Below are positions 35,041-47,376 of a stretch of DNA of 64,000 nucleotides, piece by piece. Position 1 is the stretch's first letter; the number at the start of each line of letters is the position of its first letter. The position numbers and the translations under genes are program-made. Source of the stretch: Jackrogersella multiformis (taxonomy: Eukaryota; Ascomycota; Sordariomycetes; Xylariales; Hypoxylaceae); the NCBI GenBank assembly GCA_902806575.1, contig CADCXD010000011.1:2914001-2978000 (forward strand), given 5' to 3'. Below the pieces are notes generated by a model that worked only from the letters and a program-made list of their open reading frames with translations, was not told the DNA's origin and made no database searches.

Positions 35041-36660
35041 GACAGGGTCGTAGGCATACGAGGCGCTTGTGAAGCGGCTCTCTTCGGAAGGATGTGCCGC
35101 TGTCTCAGTAATCGAGCTCAGCCATCCAATCATCATTCGGGTTGCGCCTATTAAATACCGTCGCTGATTCTCCGTGGCTGAGAAACAGGTCTCTGCTACT
35201 GTACTCGAACCTACTCCTTACCCGTGCCATCAACGTACATCGTCCGGGGTCGCCTTGCAGCTACAGCTGAGCTATCACCTTTCATGAAACATGAGACGTA
35301 CATACGAAGGATTCAGGGTTCAAAATGAGAGACGCTATAGTCGCCTTGTAACATGGATGATAATCAATTGTTGATTACAACTACCGGGATTGGCCCCGGT
35401 ATATGTAGATATCTGCTTGGGGGACACTACACTACACAACCTACCTTAGGTACCTAGGTAGGTATGTGACCAAGGCCTAGGTATGTGGCCAAGGGTCTCA
35501 AGGGGGAAAAGGGGGGACATCTGCTTCGTTTTCACACGCACGGCAGCATCCGTAGCCCCCAAGATCTGTATATCTAAGACAAGACCACTACATAGCGTCG
35601 TGGGAAAATCTACATGTAAAAGGCACAGTAATAATGATCATTACCTTTGCAAGTACCTACCAACATCAAATCTATGTACTTAAGCTATCCATACCTACAT
35701 AATAGGCATATATACCTACCTATATTATGATTACATACCTTAGGTACTTAGGTAAGTAGAGATACTATGTACACTAATAGTGATCTGTCAAGGTAGTATA
35801 TGCAGGTAGCTATTCTAAAAACATTGGACGAATAGGAGAAGAGTGATCCTAGATAGCCAAGAAAATCCACGTGATATTCCCGCCGTGGTGGACGCCGACC
35901 CGCTAACCTGACAAAAATAGTAGGTAAAATCGTGGGATCTCCGTACATTAGGTATTATGTACCGTACGTACATACGCTAGTATAGCTGAAATCTAAGCCC
36001 AATTGGGTATAGCCTCTAGATCTCCCGGTCGCATAAGTACCTAAGAGGTATGGATGTATGGATGTACATACCTAGGTATGTACATAAACGATGATGAATG
36101 CTACCTAGTACCTACCTAGCCTACTTAGCCTCCTACCTTAGGTAGGTATTTTAGCGTCGAATTGTAGACGCGCGCCTCCTGCACTTACATAGACTTTGCA
36201 CCTTGCACTTTGCACTTTGTTTATCATTCAGGGGTTATCCATTCTCTTCTCGATTTTCGCTCTCTCTCATCCAATGCCACCTCTCCACTCTCATCAAAAT
36301 AGTCGTTCATGTTGTTTCAAGACGCCGCCCCCTAATTGACGCTAACATCAACAACAATTGTTTTTTTTTTTTGTTTTGGTCAAATCTTCACGTCACGAAT
36401 GTCGGTTCAGGCGGAGGTATGCCTACCTAGGGAGATATCTACTCGGCCCGCCATGCCAAGAACGGGCCACTCGAACGGCATCTCTTATGTCCAAAAGGGG
36501 TATGTCAGCATAGAGATTGACCATAAGCACGGATCCTCGTAGACGAATGCGTCTAAGCGTGAGAGCGTGAGAGCGTTTGTTCGTGGGGGCCATACCTACC
36601 TACCTACAGGTAGGTACTACGTACTCTATCGAGTTATGATGATGCCCATCCCCGGCCGTT

Positions 36661-36706
36661 ACCTACCTACCTGCATACCTACCTGCCTAGGTAGGTACCT
36701 AGGTAT
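36661..36706. repeat. Large cluster of the CCTACC/CCTAGG motif
   Basis: ACCTACCTACCTGCATACC followed by TACCTGCCTAGGTAGGTACC and TAGGTAT make an imperfect inverted repeat able to fold on itself. Confidence 0.75.
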
Positions 36707-38261
36707 ATAGTAGTATGATGGCACATGGGTCATGGATGTCTCGGTATGCAAGGTACCATCCCGCTTTGCTTTGTTGACCTGCATTTACCTAGGTAGATAT
36801 GGGTCAAAAGAAGGCCACGGACTCGTTAAACTTGGTGGTTTTCTCTCCTACCACCTCGGTACTAGGTATTTTGTATGTCTGTGTTTTCCAATGTGTGCGT
36901 TTCTCAGAGTAAACCCATTTTCTTACATATATAGAAGTTGGTACCTTAGGTAGGTGGTGGTCCATACCACTCCATGCCGTGGCGTTAGAGTACCTAGGTA
37001 GTCTCCGTCCTCTCGGTAGAGCAACACACTCGCTCACCATGGAAAAAATGTAATTGTAGGTAAATAATTCTATCGGGTCATAGTTAGATGACTAGCATGC
37101 TAAAACTAAAAAGAAAAAGAAAAAAAGAACTATTGTCGATCGGATTAATATCGACTTGTTGCTGCTTCTGCTTCGCTTTGACCCGCATCATCGTCTTTGA
37201 CGTCGTTCGCCGCACAGTCGCAATCGCATATACACGCGCGCATAGTTCCCAGCTGGGAAATGCTCAAGTGTCCCCATAAGGCTGGCGCCTACTCATACCA
37301 TCTGCCCTCTTGCTATTTTTTGACCAGATACCTGGCCGGTCTCCATCTCGGTAGTAGTGTGAATCTGTGCCCCCCAAATCCTCTCCTACATACCCTACCT
37401 CTATACTACCATTAGCCGCCCTCCACACCAGGCCACTTTTTTATTATCGTAGCCGCCCAACTCCAGACAGACGCCATCCCGAAGCTCGCCAGCCAATATC
37501 GACGGCCCATGGATAATCTATCCACTCTTTCAGATACACAACCTAGGTTTCATGACTACAGCTTGCATGTTCGCCCCCCCGAAAGTTGATAGTCGCTCTA
37601 GATCTTGCTCTTATGGCCATGACAGCTTTGTTTCAGATCCGAAGTCCTGGGTCTCGAGTTACAACAGCGAGGTAACCAGCAACATATATGTTTTTTTTCG
37701 TCTAGTCGGGCCAGAGTCGTTGAAGGTCACTACTGCTTTTATAAGTAGCCGCGCCCATTTCGCGACCTGGTCTGGTCTATTACTTTCCCCTCCCGGACCC
37801 TCTCGCTACAGCATCAAACGGCCGATTCCTTTTTCGTCTTTTCTTAACTTAAGGCTGTCTTGGATATTTTTTATATTTTTTGTTTTACCTTTGGGAGTTC
37901 AATTTTTTTACCCTTCCGTGGCAGCCTCGTTCGTTTCATCATCATTCGTTTGATACGAGTTATCGGCTTAACTGCCTCGAAAAGAACTTGCTATACTTCC
38001 CTCTCTTTCTCCTGGAAACTCCCATCACCTCCTCCAGGCGAGGTTGAAAAGAGAACAGAAGAAAAAAATAAAACAAAGGAAGACTTACTTTAACAACCCT
38101 AGAGCAGACGAAGAAGAAAAAAACTTGCAGATATCGATAATCCTAATAGCCTATTTATTCGAATTATACCCAAACTTCTCTCTTTGCCTTACCTGTCGCA
38201 TTGTTTCTTTGGAGATTATTCTTAAGTTTTATATGTTCTCTTCCCATCTTACATACCGTCA

Positions 38262-39361
38262 ATGAATATGCCGAAGCACACTCGCTCGTCAAGTTCGAGC
38301 CATAATCGTTACTCGAATCCGAACACCATGCCTGTCTCTCTCGCTCCCTCGGCCCCCGTCCCCATCTACAGCACGCGGCCACCTCTGCCGCTGAACACGG
38401 GAGGCTATTATTCGACTGTGGCCTCCACGTCGGCGCAACCTTCCATGCAGCCGCAGCAGCAGCAGTATGATCCCTACCAGGGAGACGTGGTACCGCAGGC
38501 CCCGCTGCCGAACCGTCCTTCTTCCGGCGCCTGGGCGGTCCAGGACGACCAGAGCTTGCTGGCAGCCAGGCAGCAAGGCCTCAACTGGGCGCAGATCCAG
38601 AGCAGCTACTTCCCGAACAAGTCCCCGAACGCCTGTCGGAAACGCCACGAGAGGCTGATGGAGCGCAAGGGGGCCGACGACTGGGATAATAGGAAGCTCG
38701 AGCGCCTCGCAAAGGAATACATGAGCATGCGCAAGGAGATCTGGCAACCGCTAGCAGCGCGCACAGGAGAGAAATGGATCGTAGTCGAATCAAAGGTTAG
38801 TGTCTGCCCGTCCCTTGTTCGCCTAGGCATGCCTGGTTTTTGTTTAGGATGTGTCAGCTGATTAGAGGTTACCCCTGTTCTGTATAGTGCATGAACAACG
38901 GGCTCAAGAACTTGCAGTCGGCGGCTCGGTCGGCAGCGCGGCGAGAGCGGCTGGAATCCGGCCATCCAATCCATGGGTATGACGACGATAGCGGCATTTC
39001 AGGCATTGGTCTGACTCCAGTAGATGACCTCGACGCCTCGTATAGTAGCCCCGAGACGACGGCGTCTAGCTCGCACTCGGGCGGCAGCAACGGCGGCGGT
39101 TACGGCAACGCCATCCACCCCATGGCGCTAAATAGCCACGCGTACGGCGCCAACTACACCACCAGCGCCGGCGGATTATCTTCTAGTTACGGCTCTTCGG
39201 TCTCGTCTACGGCGCATTACGGTGCTACCATGCATCACTCTCACTCCCAAGGGGGATCTCCCTACATGGGAGACGGATCGAGGCTTCCCAGCGTCGACAT
39301 GGGCATCGACGCTATCATTAATCGACCGGGTCACAGCGGCGGGCATACTACTACCATGTGA
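38262..39361 (+). CDS. Myb/SANT-like DNA-binding domain protein
   Basis: Exons 38262-38795 and 38888-39361 give 335 aa. A Ser/Pro/Gln-rich N-terminus with a short Gln run is followed by a Myb-like helix-turn-helix: WAVQDDQSLLAARQQGLNWA, then SYFPNKSPNACRKRHERLME (about residues 85-135). A second conserved block is YMSMRKEIWQPLAARTGEKW, continuing across the intron into CMNNGLKNLQSAARSAARRE. The C-terminus is low-complexity Ser/Gly/His. This domain layout belongs to a widespread Pezizomycotina Myb-like family of nuclear regulators. Translation may start at M1 or at M3. The long pyrimidine-rich leader suggests translational or complex promoter control. Confidence 0.88.
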
Positions 39362-40355
39362 AGAGGACGTATTCAATCTTTATTACTATAGTTACGTTTG
39401 GGGGCAGAGCGTGGCGTTTTGCTACTTTGTTACAGCTATTCACCCCCCCCCCCCTTTTAACGAGATTTCCGCCTTCCAATTTTTTATTGTTATTTTTTGA
39501 GACTAAGTTACGATGTACGTTGTCATTGTTTGGAGGTGTTTACTGCACCCTGTATTTCTCATTACTCATTATTTCTTTCTACCTACCTACCTACCTACTT
39601 CGGTCTTTGCAAACCCCTGGGCGTTCACGGCGTCAGCATAGCATAGCGAAATCAAGGGAAATAAAGAGGGGCGGGCAAATGAAAGGGTTGCCGGCGAGCA
39701 GCTCATCATCGTCATCGCGTGGAAGATACCAAGGCGGTTGGTGATACGAGATGACGAAGAATGAAGCGGAGGAAGATTGGATTACGGGAAGGAAAAAAAC
39801 ATTCCTTTATAATTGCTTTTGGGGGGGGGGGGGGGGTTACCATGCTATCTATCATGCTCCAGGACCCTCTCTTACTCATCACATACTAAAACCAAGGGAA
39901 TGGAGGGGCTATGGGCGAAGTTGGCCAAGATTAATACTTGTTTAATGACTGACTGCATCTTCAGCAAAACGGGATTCGTGATTAGTGAATGTACTGTATA
40001 ATACTACGTCATTAACAAGCAAATATATACCACGGGAACTAGGAGATGCCATTTACTAGTCGAAATTTATAAGAGTGTAAGATATGGCTACCTAGGATAT
40101 GGATGTGGCTTAATAATTATTAGATTACCGAGCTAAGTGGGAAAATACACCCATTTCATGGTCGAAATGGTACCCCTGAATGATCATAATATTCACACAC
40201 ACAGCTCACACCGCTTAATCTAACCTGCTGCCGTGGTTCCATATAAGGGTATGTTTTTTTTAATACCAAATAGGATATTTGTTACAGATAAATTGTTTAT
40301 TCCTTCGGTGCCATCCGCCGTGCAGATCTGCAAAGGCCGGACCTGGAACGTAAGA
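39362..40355. other. Intergenic region with homopolymer runs
   Basis: This is the 3' flank of both the Myb-like gene and COX10 (convergent). It contains a 12-nt C run (39443-39454) and a 16-nt G run (39821-39836). No gene is seen. Confidence 0.5.
39821..39836. repeat. 16-nt poly-G tract
   Basis: Uninterrupted G run. The length is unreliable in most sequencing data. Confidence 0.8.
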
Positions 40356-41954
40356 TCACTTAGACCCAATAGGGGGAGCAGCTGTCTGGGGCCCTTCGTC
40401 GGCGACCTCCCGAGCTTCTTCTTCTTCTTCTTTGTCTCCAACTTCGTCGGCAATCCAATCCTCGTCGTCTTCGTCCTCGAGATCCGGCTCCCCGACAATA
40501 CTTCTCCAGACCCGCCCCCACATACCCTTCTTTTGGACGAGGGCCAGCACCATGATGACCGGCAAATGCCAAACGCTAGCCCAGAACAACCCCCGGGCGC
40601 TCCCCTTGGAGCCCTCGTGCTGCCAGAACCGTAGCGCTTCTCGCGCGAGCCAGAAATTGACCGGCACGCTCGTCGCCGCGAAAGTCCATTCCGTCACCCC
40701 TACGGCGCAGAGCGCGACAGACAGCGGGAAGAACAGCAGGCTGTACCTGAGGGCCACGCGCGCGTTACGCGCCGGGTTGATCCAGCACAGCATCTTGTGG
40801 CCGGCCGCCTTGTATTCTTCCCTTATAGGCCACGATAGTGCCATGAAGTGAGGGAACTGCCAGGCGAATAAGAGCGCGGCTAGCAGCCAGCCTCCGATGG
40901 CGTCCGAAGTAAGGAGGAGCTCGCGGATGGATCCATCCCCCGTCGCAGATTCGCCCGCCGCCGCGGCCCAACCCATAAGAGGTGGAATACCCCCGACGAC
41001 GGCTCCGACCCAGGTGTTGAGCCACGAAACGCGCTTCATGGGCGTGTAAACCCCGGCGTAAAGCGCGATGTTGGCAGCGCCTAGGAACGCGACCGTCGGG
41101 TTGACGCCAAAGTAGAGGCCGCCGACTCCGGCGAAGGCGGCGGCGATGGCGAAGGTCAGAGCTCTGCGTTCGGACAAGAGCCCTCGAACCAGAGGCCGGT
41201 TTCGCGTCCGCGTCATCTTGGCATCCCACGCCGGCTCATAAAGCATATTGAGAGCGTTCGCGCTGGCGGAGCAGAGCGCCGTGCCGGTCGTGAGGAAGGC
41301 CAGGGTCAAGGGCGACAGGGATGGCGTGTCCAGACCGATCGAGGGCGAGAGAAAGGCGGGGACGGGGTATAGCGCATAAGGCGCCATGGCAGTGAGGACG
41401 ACGAGGACGGTAAGGCGAGGCTTCGAGAGAGAAAGGAGGAGGGATACCTGTCGACGGAGGGAGTTCGCTGGGTGTTTCGTAGACGCCGTAGTGAGAGCAG
41501 ACGAGGCATCCTGTGGTAGTGGGTTCTCGGCCGCCGCCGACGATATATCAGACGCGGCGCTAGACGAGCTTCCTGCCGCGGCGTCGCGCCTTGATATCTG
41601 TCGCCGCCTGTGGGGGAGATCATGACTCGTCTGACTTGTTACCGGCGCACTGTTGGCGTTAGGAGTAGCCGTAGTGGTGGTGGTGCCGGCTTCGACTCCA
41701 TCAGGAACGGCAGAGGCTATAGAGTGCTTCGGAGAGGCACCGTCTTGAGTTCGTGGTAGAAGCTTGTTGGACAAGAAGTAGCCGGTATTCAATCTCGACT
41801 TCGGTTTCGGCGCCACAGGAGTAATCGTGTGGGCAAAGGCCCTCCGAGCAGGAGGCTTCGCATAGTTCAACAGCAGTAGACTGCACCGCCAGCAGACATT
41901 GTCGAGAGCGTATGGACGGAACAAATTTCCGGTTCCGGTAGGCCTTGGGCGCAT
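40356..41954 (-). CDS. COX10: Protoheme IX farnesyltransferase, mitochondrial (heme O synthase)
   Basis: This intron-free gene encodes 532 aa. The N-terminal ~150 residues are basic/Ser-rich and serve as a mitochondrial presequence plus linker. The UbiA-type prenyltransferase core starts at LLSLSKPRLTVLVVLTAMAP. The first polyprenyl-binding motif is NALNMLYEPAWDAKMTRTRN followed by RPLVRG. The second conserved block is YAGVYTPMKRVSWLNTWVGA followed by VVGGIPPLMGW. About seven further membrane helices follow. It ends in an unusual acidic tail (EDEDDEDWIADEVGDKEEEE). It converts heme B to heme O in the inner mitochondrial membrane for cytochrome c oxidase assembly. Confidence 0.96.
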   Translation of the reverse strand: MRPRPTGTGNLFRPYALDNVCWRCSLLLLNYAKPPARRAFAHTITPVAPKPKSRLNTGYFLSNKLLPRTQDGASPKHSIASAVPDGVEAGTTTTTATPNANSAPVTSQTSHDLPHRRRQISRRDAAAGSSSSAASDISSAAAENPLPQDASSALTTASTKHPANSLRRQVSLLLSLSKPRLTVLVVLTAMAPYALYPVPAFLSPSIGLDTPSLSPLTLAFLTTGTALCSASANALNMLYEPAWDAKMTRTRNRPLVRGLLSERRALTFAIAAAFAGVGGLYFGVNPTVAFLGAANIALYAGVYTPMKRVSWLNTWVGAVVGGIPPLMGWAAAAGESATGDGSIRELLLTSDAIGGWLLAALLFAWQFPHFMALSWPIREEYKAAGHKMLCWINPARNARVALRYSLLFFPLSVALCAVGVTEWTFAATSVPVNFWLAREALRFWQHEGSKGSARGLFWASVWHLPVIMVLALVQKKGMWGRVWRSIVGEPDLEDEDDEDWIADEVGDKEEEEEAREVADEGPQTAAPPIGSK

Positions 41955-42480
41955 ACTGACCGTAGCTCATATCGCCAATTGCGTCTCTCAAGGAACCATT
42001 ATAAGAATTGGAATTGGAGACTGGCCGGAGGTGTCGGTAGCTAAGGTAGGCGGTAAATCATATAAATTGGTAGGGTTACCAGCGATCGTTGTGACTATCG
42101 AGCGAATATTGAGAAGTAGTACTTGAAATATCGATAAATGGTGACATAAGAAAATGAAGATGAGAAAATGAAGATGAAGATATCGGGCCATACATTTCCC
42201 GGTTATGTCGCATAGTTGCATATCTACCTGTATTTAGGTAAGCATAATAAATATATATTTTAGATTTTAGCTACGGCCAGCTAGAGCTCTACTAGCTCTA
42301 GTATTTTAGATTTAGATTTTATATCTTAGCATTATTAATTATCAGATAACAAATTCGCTCTACCTACCTGGCAGGTACCTATGCATCTAAAACTTAGATA
42401 CCTTCTATCTACTTACATAATGTATTTACTCCCTAGCCGCTTAGGTAGGTAAGTAATAGCTACATGATCTAGGTAGATGC
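41955..42480. other. Intergenic region, no gene seen
   Basis: This is the COX10 promoter side and the 3' flank of the purine permease. AT-rich imperfect repeats (TTAGATTTTAG-like) lie around 42255-42330. A few CCTACC motif copies are present. Confidence 0.5.
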
Positions 42481-44702
42481 CTATACCTGTTTTTCATGAC
42501 CCGAGGGAATTATGCTGCTGGTATCGAAACTATTCGCATTCGTTGGTGTGTTCTTCGTTGCCACCGGTTCGTCAGCAGCAATCAACTTTTCGTCCGTCTC
42601 TTCGATCTCCTCTTCTAACGTTAGGTTGAGGATCACACAGATGAAGGCGGTAACGGTGAAGCCCGTCCCCATGATTAGTACGATTGCGTCTAGGAATCCT
42701 TGTAGATTCTTGTTGTCCCCGCTGTAGCTAAAGACATTATTAAAGTAGGTCGGAACCAGGGTAGCTATTTATTGATTGTAAGCATTTGTAGATATCTACT
42801 CAAGACACGCGAGAGGATGTGTATATGAAAGAGATAGGAAAGATATAGGAGAGAGGTAGGAAAGATGTAGAAAAGAGAGAACAGAGAAGATAAAAGAGAA
42901 AAAAAAAAACCGACCTCCATATCCGATGGATAATCCAGCTGTCAAGATAAACCTATTTCGGCGATTGAAAGGAACCCCTCGTGTTATAATCGCTATACCT
43001 GACACTGCTACGGAGCAGAATAAGAATGTCGTCATCCCACCAAGGACAGGCGATGGGATAGAAACAAGAGCGGCGGCAAACTTTGCGAAGATGCCCATTA
43101 TAATCAGGAAGAGACTAATTTCACGAACCCGTTAGCTTTATAGATAAAATACCCCCAAAAATCCCTAACACATACCAGCAGCAGTATCCAGCCGTGCGGT
43201 TTGCGCAGCGCGTAAGAGCGATGACTCCGTTGTTCTGCGCGAATGTAGACATGGGGGTGATGGTCATCAGAGCGGCGAAAATGCCGTTCAGCCCATCGGC
43301 TAACACGCCGCCTTGGATGCGAGACTCGTACGTCCTGCCCTCCACTTCGAGACGCGACACATCGCAGGTCGCAGTGATATCTCCGATAGCCTCACACGCG
43401 CAGATAATAAACACCGCCATCACCGGTAGCACCAGAGGTCCGTACACGGTAAGCTTAAACGTGTGAACCCATACGAACGATGCAACTGGGGCGGCATCGA
43501 TCCCCGACCGATCAAAATAGCCCGTGGCTGCCGCAATAATACAGCCTACAAGGAGACCGATGATGACGCTCGTAGACTTCATGATCGGAGCCCCGAAGCG
43601 TTCGCATAGGATGATGGTGAGAAACACCGAAAACCCGAGACCTAATCTCATACGCGTCAGTGCCGGTACTTCACTTCTGTTCATGAACGTCGTTGGGTTT
43701 ACCAACCTAGATACTCCGGTGAGCCCCATGGCAACGCATGAGGGGCGCCGACGTTGGGACAGACGTCAAAGAACGCGGTGTGCGTAGCATCTGCGCAGGG
43801 GCCGCTGCCACCAGCCCAGTTCTTGAAGCCCGTCTGGATGAGGCTAATGCCGATCAACTTTATATGGTCAGCCGTATATATCCGAGGTAGAAGTAGGTAT
43901 GGAACTTGCCATGACCGTCGGGCCGGTGACGATTGGAGGGAATATCTTCAGCATTATTTTCGGTGGTATGAAAGCGATGATAATCTCGACGAGGGCGCAA
44001 CATGCCGCCGTTCCAAGAAGTGCTCCGTAGGCGTCCGGGCAGGGCAGCTTCGTACCGTCCGTGCCCGTCGGACACATTCCGTTCAAGTACATCTGCGCGA
44101 ACGCCCCCTCCGCGACCGGGATTATCGAAAACGAGATACCGACAACTGAGATGAGCCCGGTCCCAAGGTAATATCTATATGCGTCGGTAAGCCTCACATC
44201 TATAGAGCTGCGGATATAAACCTCGCGACCATAGTAAAGACGGTGGCATTAGACCAGTAAACGTCGGCAGGAAAGGAAAGTGCGCTCACGGTGTTTTGTA
44301 GATGTGAAACCTGGTGATCTGGATCATCGAGAGGATGCCAGATACTATCAGGGCGGTCGAGACCAGATACTGCTGCAGGTCGGCTGGCAAGTTCACTCCT
44401 GTCGAACCGGACATGAGAATAGGAGGCGTGATTATCCCAGCAAGCATAGCCAGGGCATGCTGGAGACCAAGGAGGAGTGCCAAAACGACAGGCATATTAT
44501 CGTTGAGACCAAAGAAGGGCGAAGCTTGCCGAGACTTCTTCATGAACGGCAAATTTGGTCGGAGAAGGAAGGCATAATCATAATCACCCAGAAGGCCTTG
44601 TCTCGTAAAGAAGGTTTTCTTGATGCCGTGTAATCGACCGCTCATGGTCTTGGTCGGTTCATGATGTGGCACAATTCGAGACGGACCCTGATCCTCATCC
44701 AT
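42481..44702 (-). CDS. Purine (uric acid/xanthine) permease, NAT/NCS2 family, UapA/UapC-like
   Basis: Six exons (44702-44290, 44174-43910, 43857-43707, 43641-43176, 43114-42915, 42764-42481) give 592 aa, close to the UapA length. The NAT signature QNNGVIALTR is present, as is the conserved IGDITATCDVSRLEVEG block. Upstream are ITRFHIYKTPYYLGTGLIS and VTGPTVMLIGISLIQTG across exon joins; downstream are AGYCCCLFLIIMGIFAKF and a charged C-terminal tail. Intron 2 has a GC donor (GCAAGT at 43909-43904) with a good branch site (GGCTGACC). It would be a plasma-membrane proton symporter for uric acid and xanthine. An allantoin or uracil carrier is less likely given the NAT signature. Confidence 0.94.
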
Positions 44703-47376
44703 CGTGTCGGCTGGGCTATATGGGCATATGTTGAAAGAAGAAACGACTGTAGGAAGTGATGAGAGGATTGAGTTCTAAGAATAAGAATATATATCGTTAT
44801 ATATATTTGAGATGTGATAAGATGCTGGATTATGTACCTAATAAGACTTCTAAGGACCGAAAAGTGTTTAGATCATTATTAGATGCTCGCGAATGTAGAC
44901 ATATGATAATATCTCACTCGCATAAAATACCTATCTATATTATTATATAAAGAATGAAAGCTGAGTGCCTACACTACCTAGGTAGGTATTGTCGAAGAGT
45001 AAGTAAGGCTAGACGATTAGTAAACAGCAAGGATTACCTACCTAGGGTAGTAGATCTCGTTGGCGACGCCGCGCATATCAGGAACAAACTTTGATCTGAA
45101 GGTGTGGCTAGATATCTAGCCATCTAGCCGAAAAGAAGCTGATCTACCTACACTACCTAGGTAGGTACGAAGGATACAGCGGGGCCAATCGATAGGATTT
45201 ATCTACCTCCAGCTACGCCGCGTGCCGCCTACCTACCTAGGTATGATTTAAGAGACAGTGTAGCTGAAAGTCGGGAGGCTAAAACCGGATGGGTGGGATC
45301 ATTACCGCGAATGTAGTGTACACTAGGTAGGTAGTTTGTCAGAGATATCGGTCAGCGGAGCCAGCTAACTAGATAAACTGGTTAGGTACCTAGGTACCTA
45401 TGGACTGGTATGCAACGTGGGAATAGTGTATCAAGCCGAGTTGAAGAAAATTGTTTCCAAGGAATAACTAAGACACCCTAGGCAACTAGTGGAGATTCTA
45501 ATAGGTAATAATGAGTGCTGAATGGTTGTAGATAAGGGCAGAAAGCCAATGTGGAGAAGGTCCCATACATACAGCCCCCCCGACCGGCGCTAGTTGACCC
45601 TGACCTTCGGCCTTCTAGTACCTACCTAGGTACCTAGAGGTTATTACACAGATAAAGAGCCATAGGTAAATGGTTTAATTACATACCTGGGTACCTACCT
45701 AAGGTAAGGTAATATATATAGTAGGTAAATAATAGCATCAAATACCTACCTACTAAGGGGAATGTGAGAGTGATCGTGCCTCCAATATTACAAGCATCTC
45801 CAGCGATCCCAACGTGGGTACACCTATCTAGGTAGGTAGTGGGCAGTTCCGTCTACGGCGCCGCATTCAGTGCTTGTCGCCGTCCGCCGGATTGCGTTAT
45901 CCGTCTAAGTTGAATCAAAGGAGAATGGATATTAATTCCCGCTTCGCGATGGACTCGGTGTAGGTACTTTTTTCTCAAACACGAAAAGCCACGAAAGGCA
46001 GTGGCATATAGAATATTAGCACCCACCTAATACCTTAGGTAGTAATCCTACTGCTACATAGAGTCGAATAGTGTTTATCGAATGGTGTTTCCAGAATATG
46101 AAGGTGGCATGTCAAGATAGCTATGCCCAACAGCCCTCAGTCCAAAACATTACTACTTTCGACTCCTAGCCTCACTCGATAAAGTCATACCTACCTATTC
46201 CACATATTACAACATGGATCTTTGAGGTCCTTTCACCTATCTTGAGAGACTTGACGAGAGTGAGGGCTACGAGTGTACCTATGAAATATCCATCAAGTAT
46301 CCATGAATGGTCCGTAGTAACATTGGCGTAGTACCTAGGTAGTTTAATAAAATGTTTTATATCCAATGTATCCGTTAAGTTTTTGTAGAATATAATTAGG
46401 TAGGCATCTACCTGATTGTACATTTAGTAGCAAAGATTACACATACCTACCCCTAGGTACACAGGTAGTCTACCCGGAGTCATTTTGTACTACTACCTAA
46501 CATTCCTATAGCCTTGATGTTGAGCTTGTGATATTGCATTTGATACATTTGCTACGTCGTCATTCGTCCTCTTTTCTCGTTTCAGACCACAGTTGCCTCG
46601 TAACCGATCGAGCGGTCCGTGTAACTGGATCTCGGCTGTTTTCCTCATGATGCAGTTTCCCGCTGACATTGTTTGTCCAATTTTAGAGCGTGCAACAGTA
46701 ACCCCCAATCGGTCCCTCGCCATGGCGCATATGTGTGAAGTGAATGCATATTCGGCTTTTCTAGGTACTACCTAGGTACTCTTATTACACCACCATTGTC
46801 AAATGTTTACCAACTTTTTCCTGTTAAATTTCCTGTGACTTCGCTGATATCATAGGTAGGTACCTAGGAGTAGGTGCTCGCTACCTAGACAATCAAGTCG
46901 TGGGTTATAGAACCTTGGAAGGGCGTCGCATTCTGCGGCATCGTAATAGGTACCTATATATTATTCCTTAGGTACATCCCAAGGGGAAGCTGTAATGACC
47001 ATCGATCCTGGTCCTGCTACAGATCAGACGCAGTGCTCTTTCTTCGAAGACGAGCCCTCGCTAACAATCCGGGCAGCAGTATGTCATTTGACGCAGGGGG
47101 CCGCTCTCGATGGTGATTGCCTATTCTATGAGACTCTCGCGTGCCGAGTGGCCTGGGAGTTTGCCAAAGGAACGTTGTGGCATCTTTCCTTACCTATCAT
47201 GGGAGGATGCGAACTCGACTGACAAACTGCACAAATTCAAACCCGTGTCGTCCATGCTCGGAAAGATTCCTCGATAAATATTCCCCTGTCGTATCCATTT
47301 GATAGCGATATGAGCAGAGAAGATCATCTTCTCTATCATACAGATTTCTGCCAACCTATCTGTAGCTGAAGTAAAG
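44703..47376. other. 2.7-kb intergenic region, no gene seen
   Basis: This is the shared upstream region of the divergently transcribed purine permease and qa-4. It is rich in CCTAGG/CCTACC clusters (for example 44980-44990, 45142-45167, 45229-45243, 45619-45635, 45690-45712 and 46857-46870). A 75-codon frame at 46995-47222 lacks any recognisable feature and was not called. Confidence 0.5.

Larger units (their letters stand above)
33895..38261. other. 4.4-kb gene-poor region upstream of the Myb-like gene
   Basis: No frame here has family support. It is the densest zone of the CCTACC/CCTAGG motif in the window (for example around 34431-34451, 34774-34787, 35442-35466, 36066-36147, 36594-36616 and 36661-36706). 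A (GGCA)n run lies at 35025-35040 and repeated TTTGCAC units at about 36194-36218. From about 37,300 the DNA becomes pyrimidine-rich with many short upstream ATGs, which fits a long 5' leader for the downstream regulator. Confidence 0.5.

Noticed and set aside
37552..37953. 133-codon open frame upstream of the Myb-like gene
   Set aside because: Low-complexity translation of a pyrimidine-rich leader; no start context or homology support.
46995..47222. 75-codon open frame upstream of qa-4
   Set aside because: Too short, no signal peptide, no recognisable motif; probably leader sequence.
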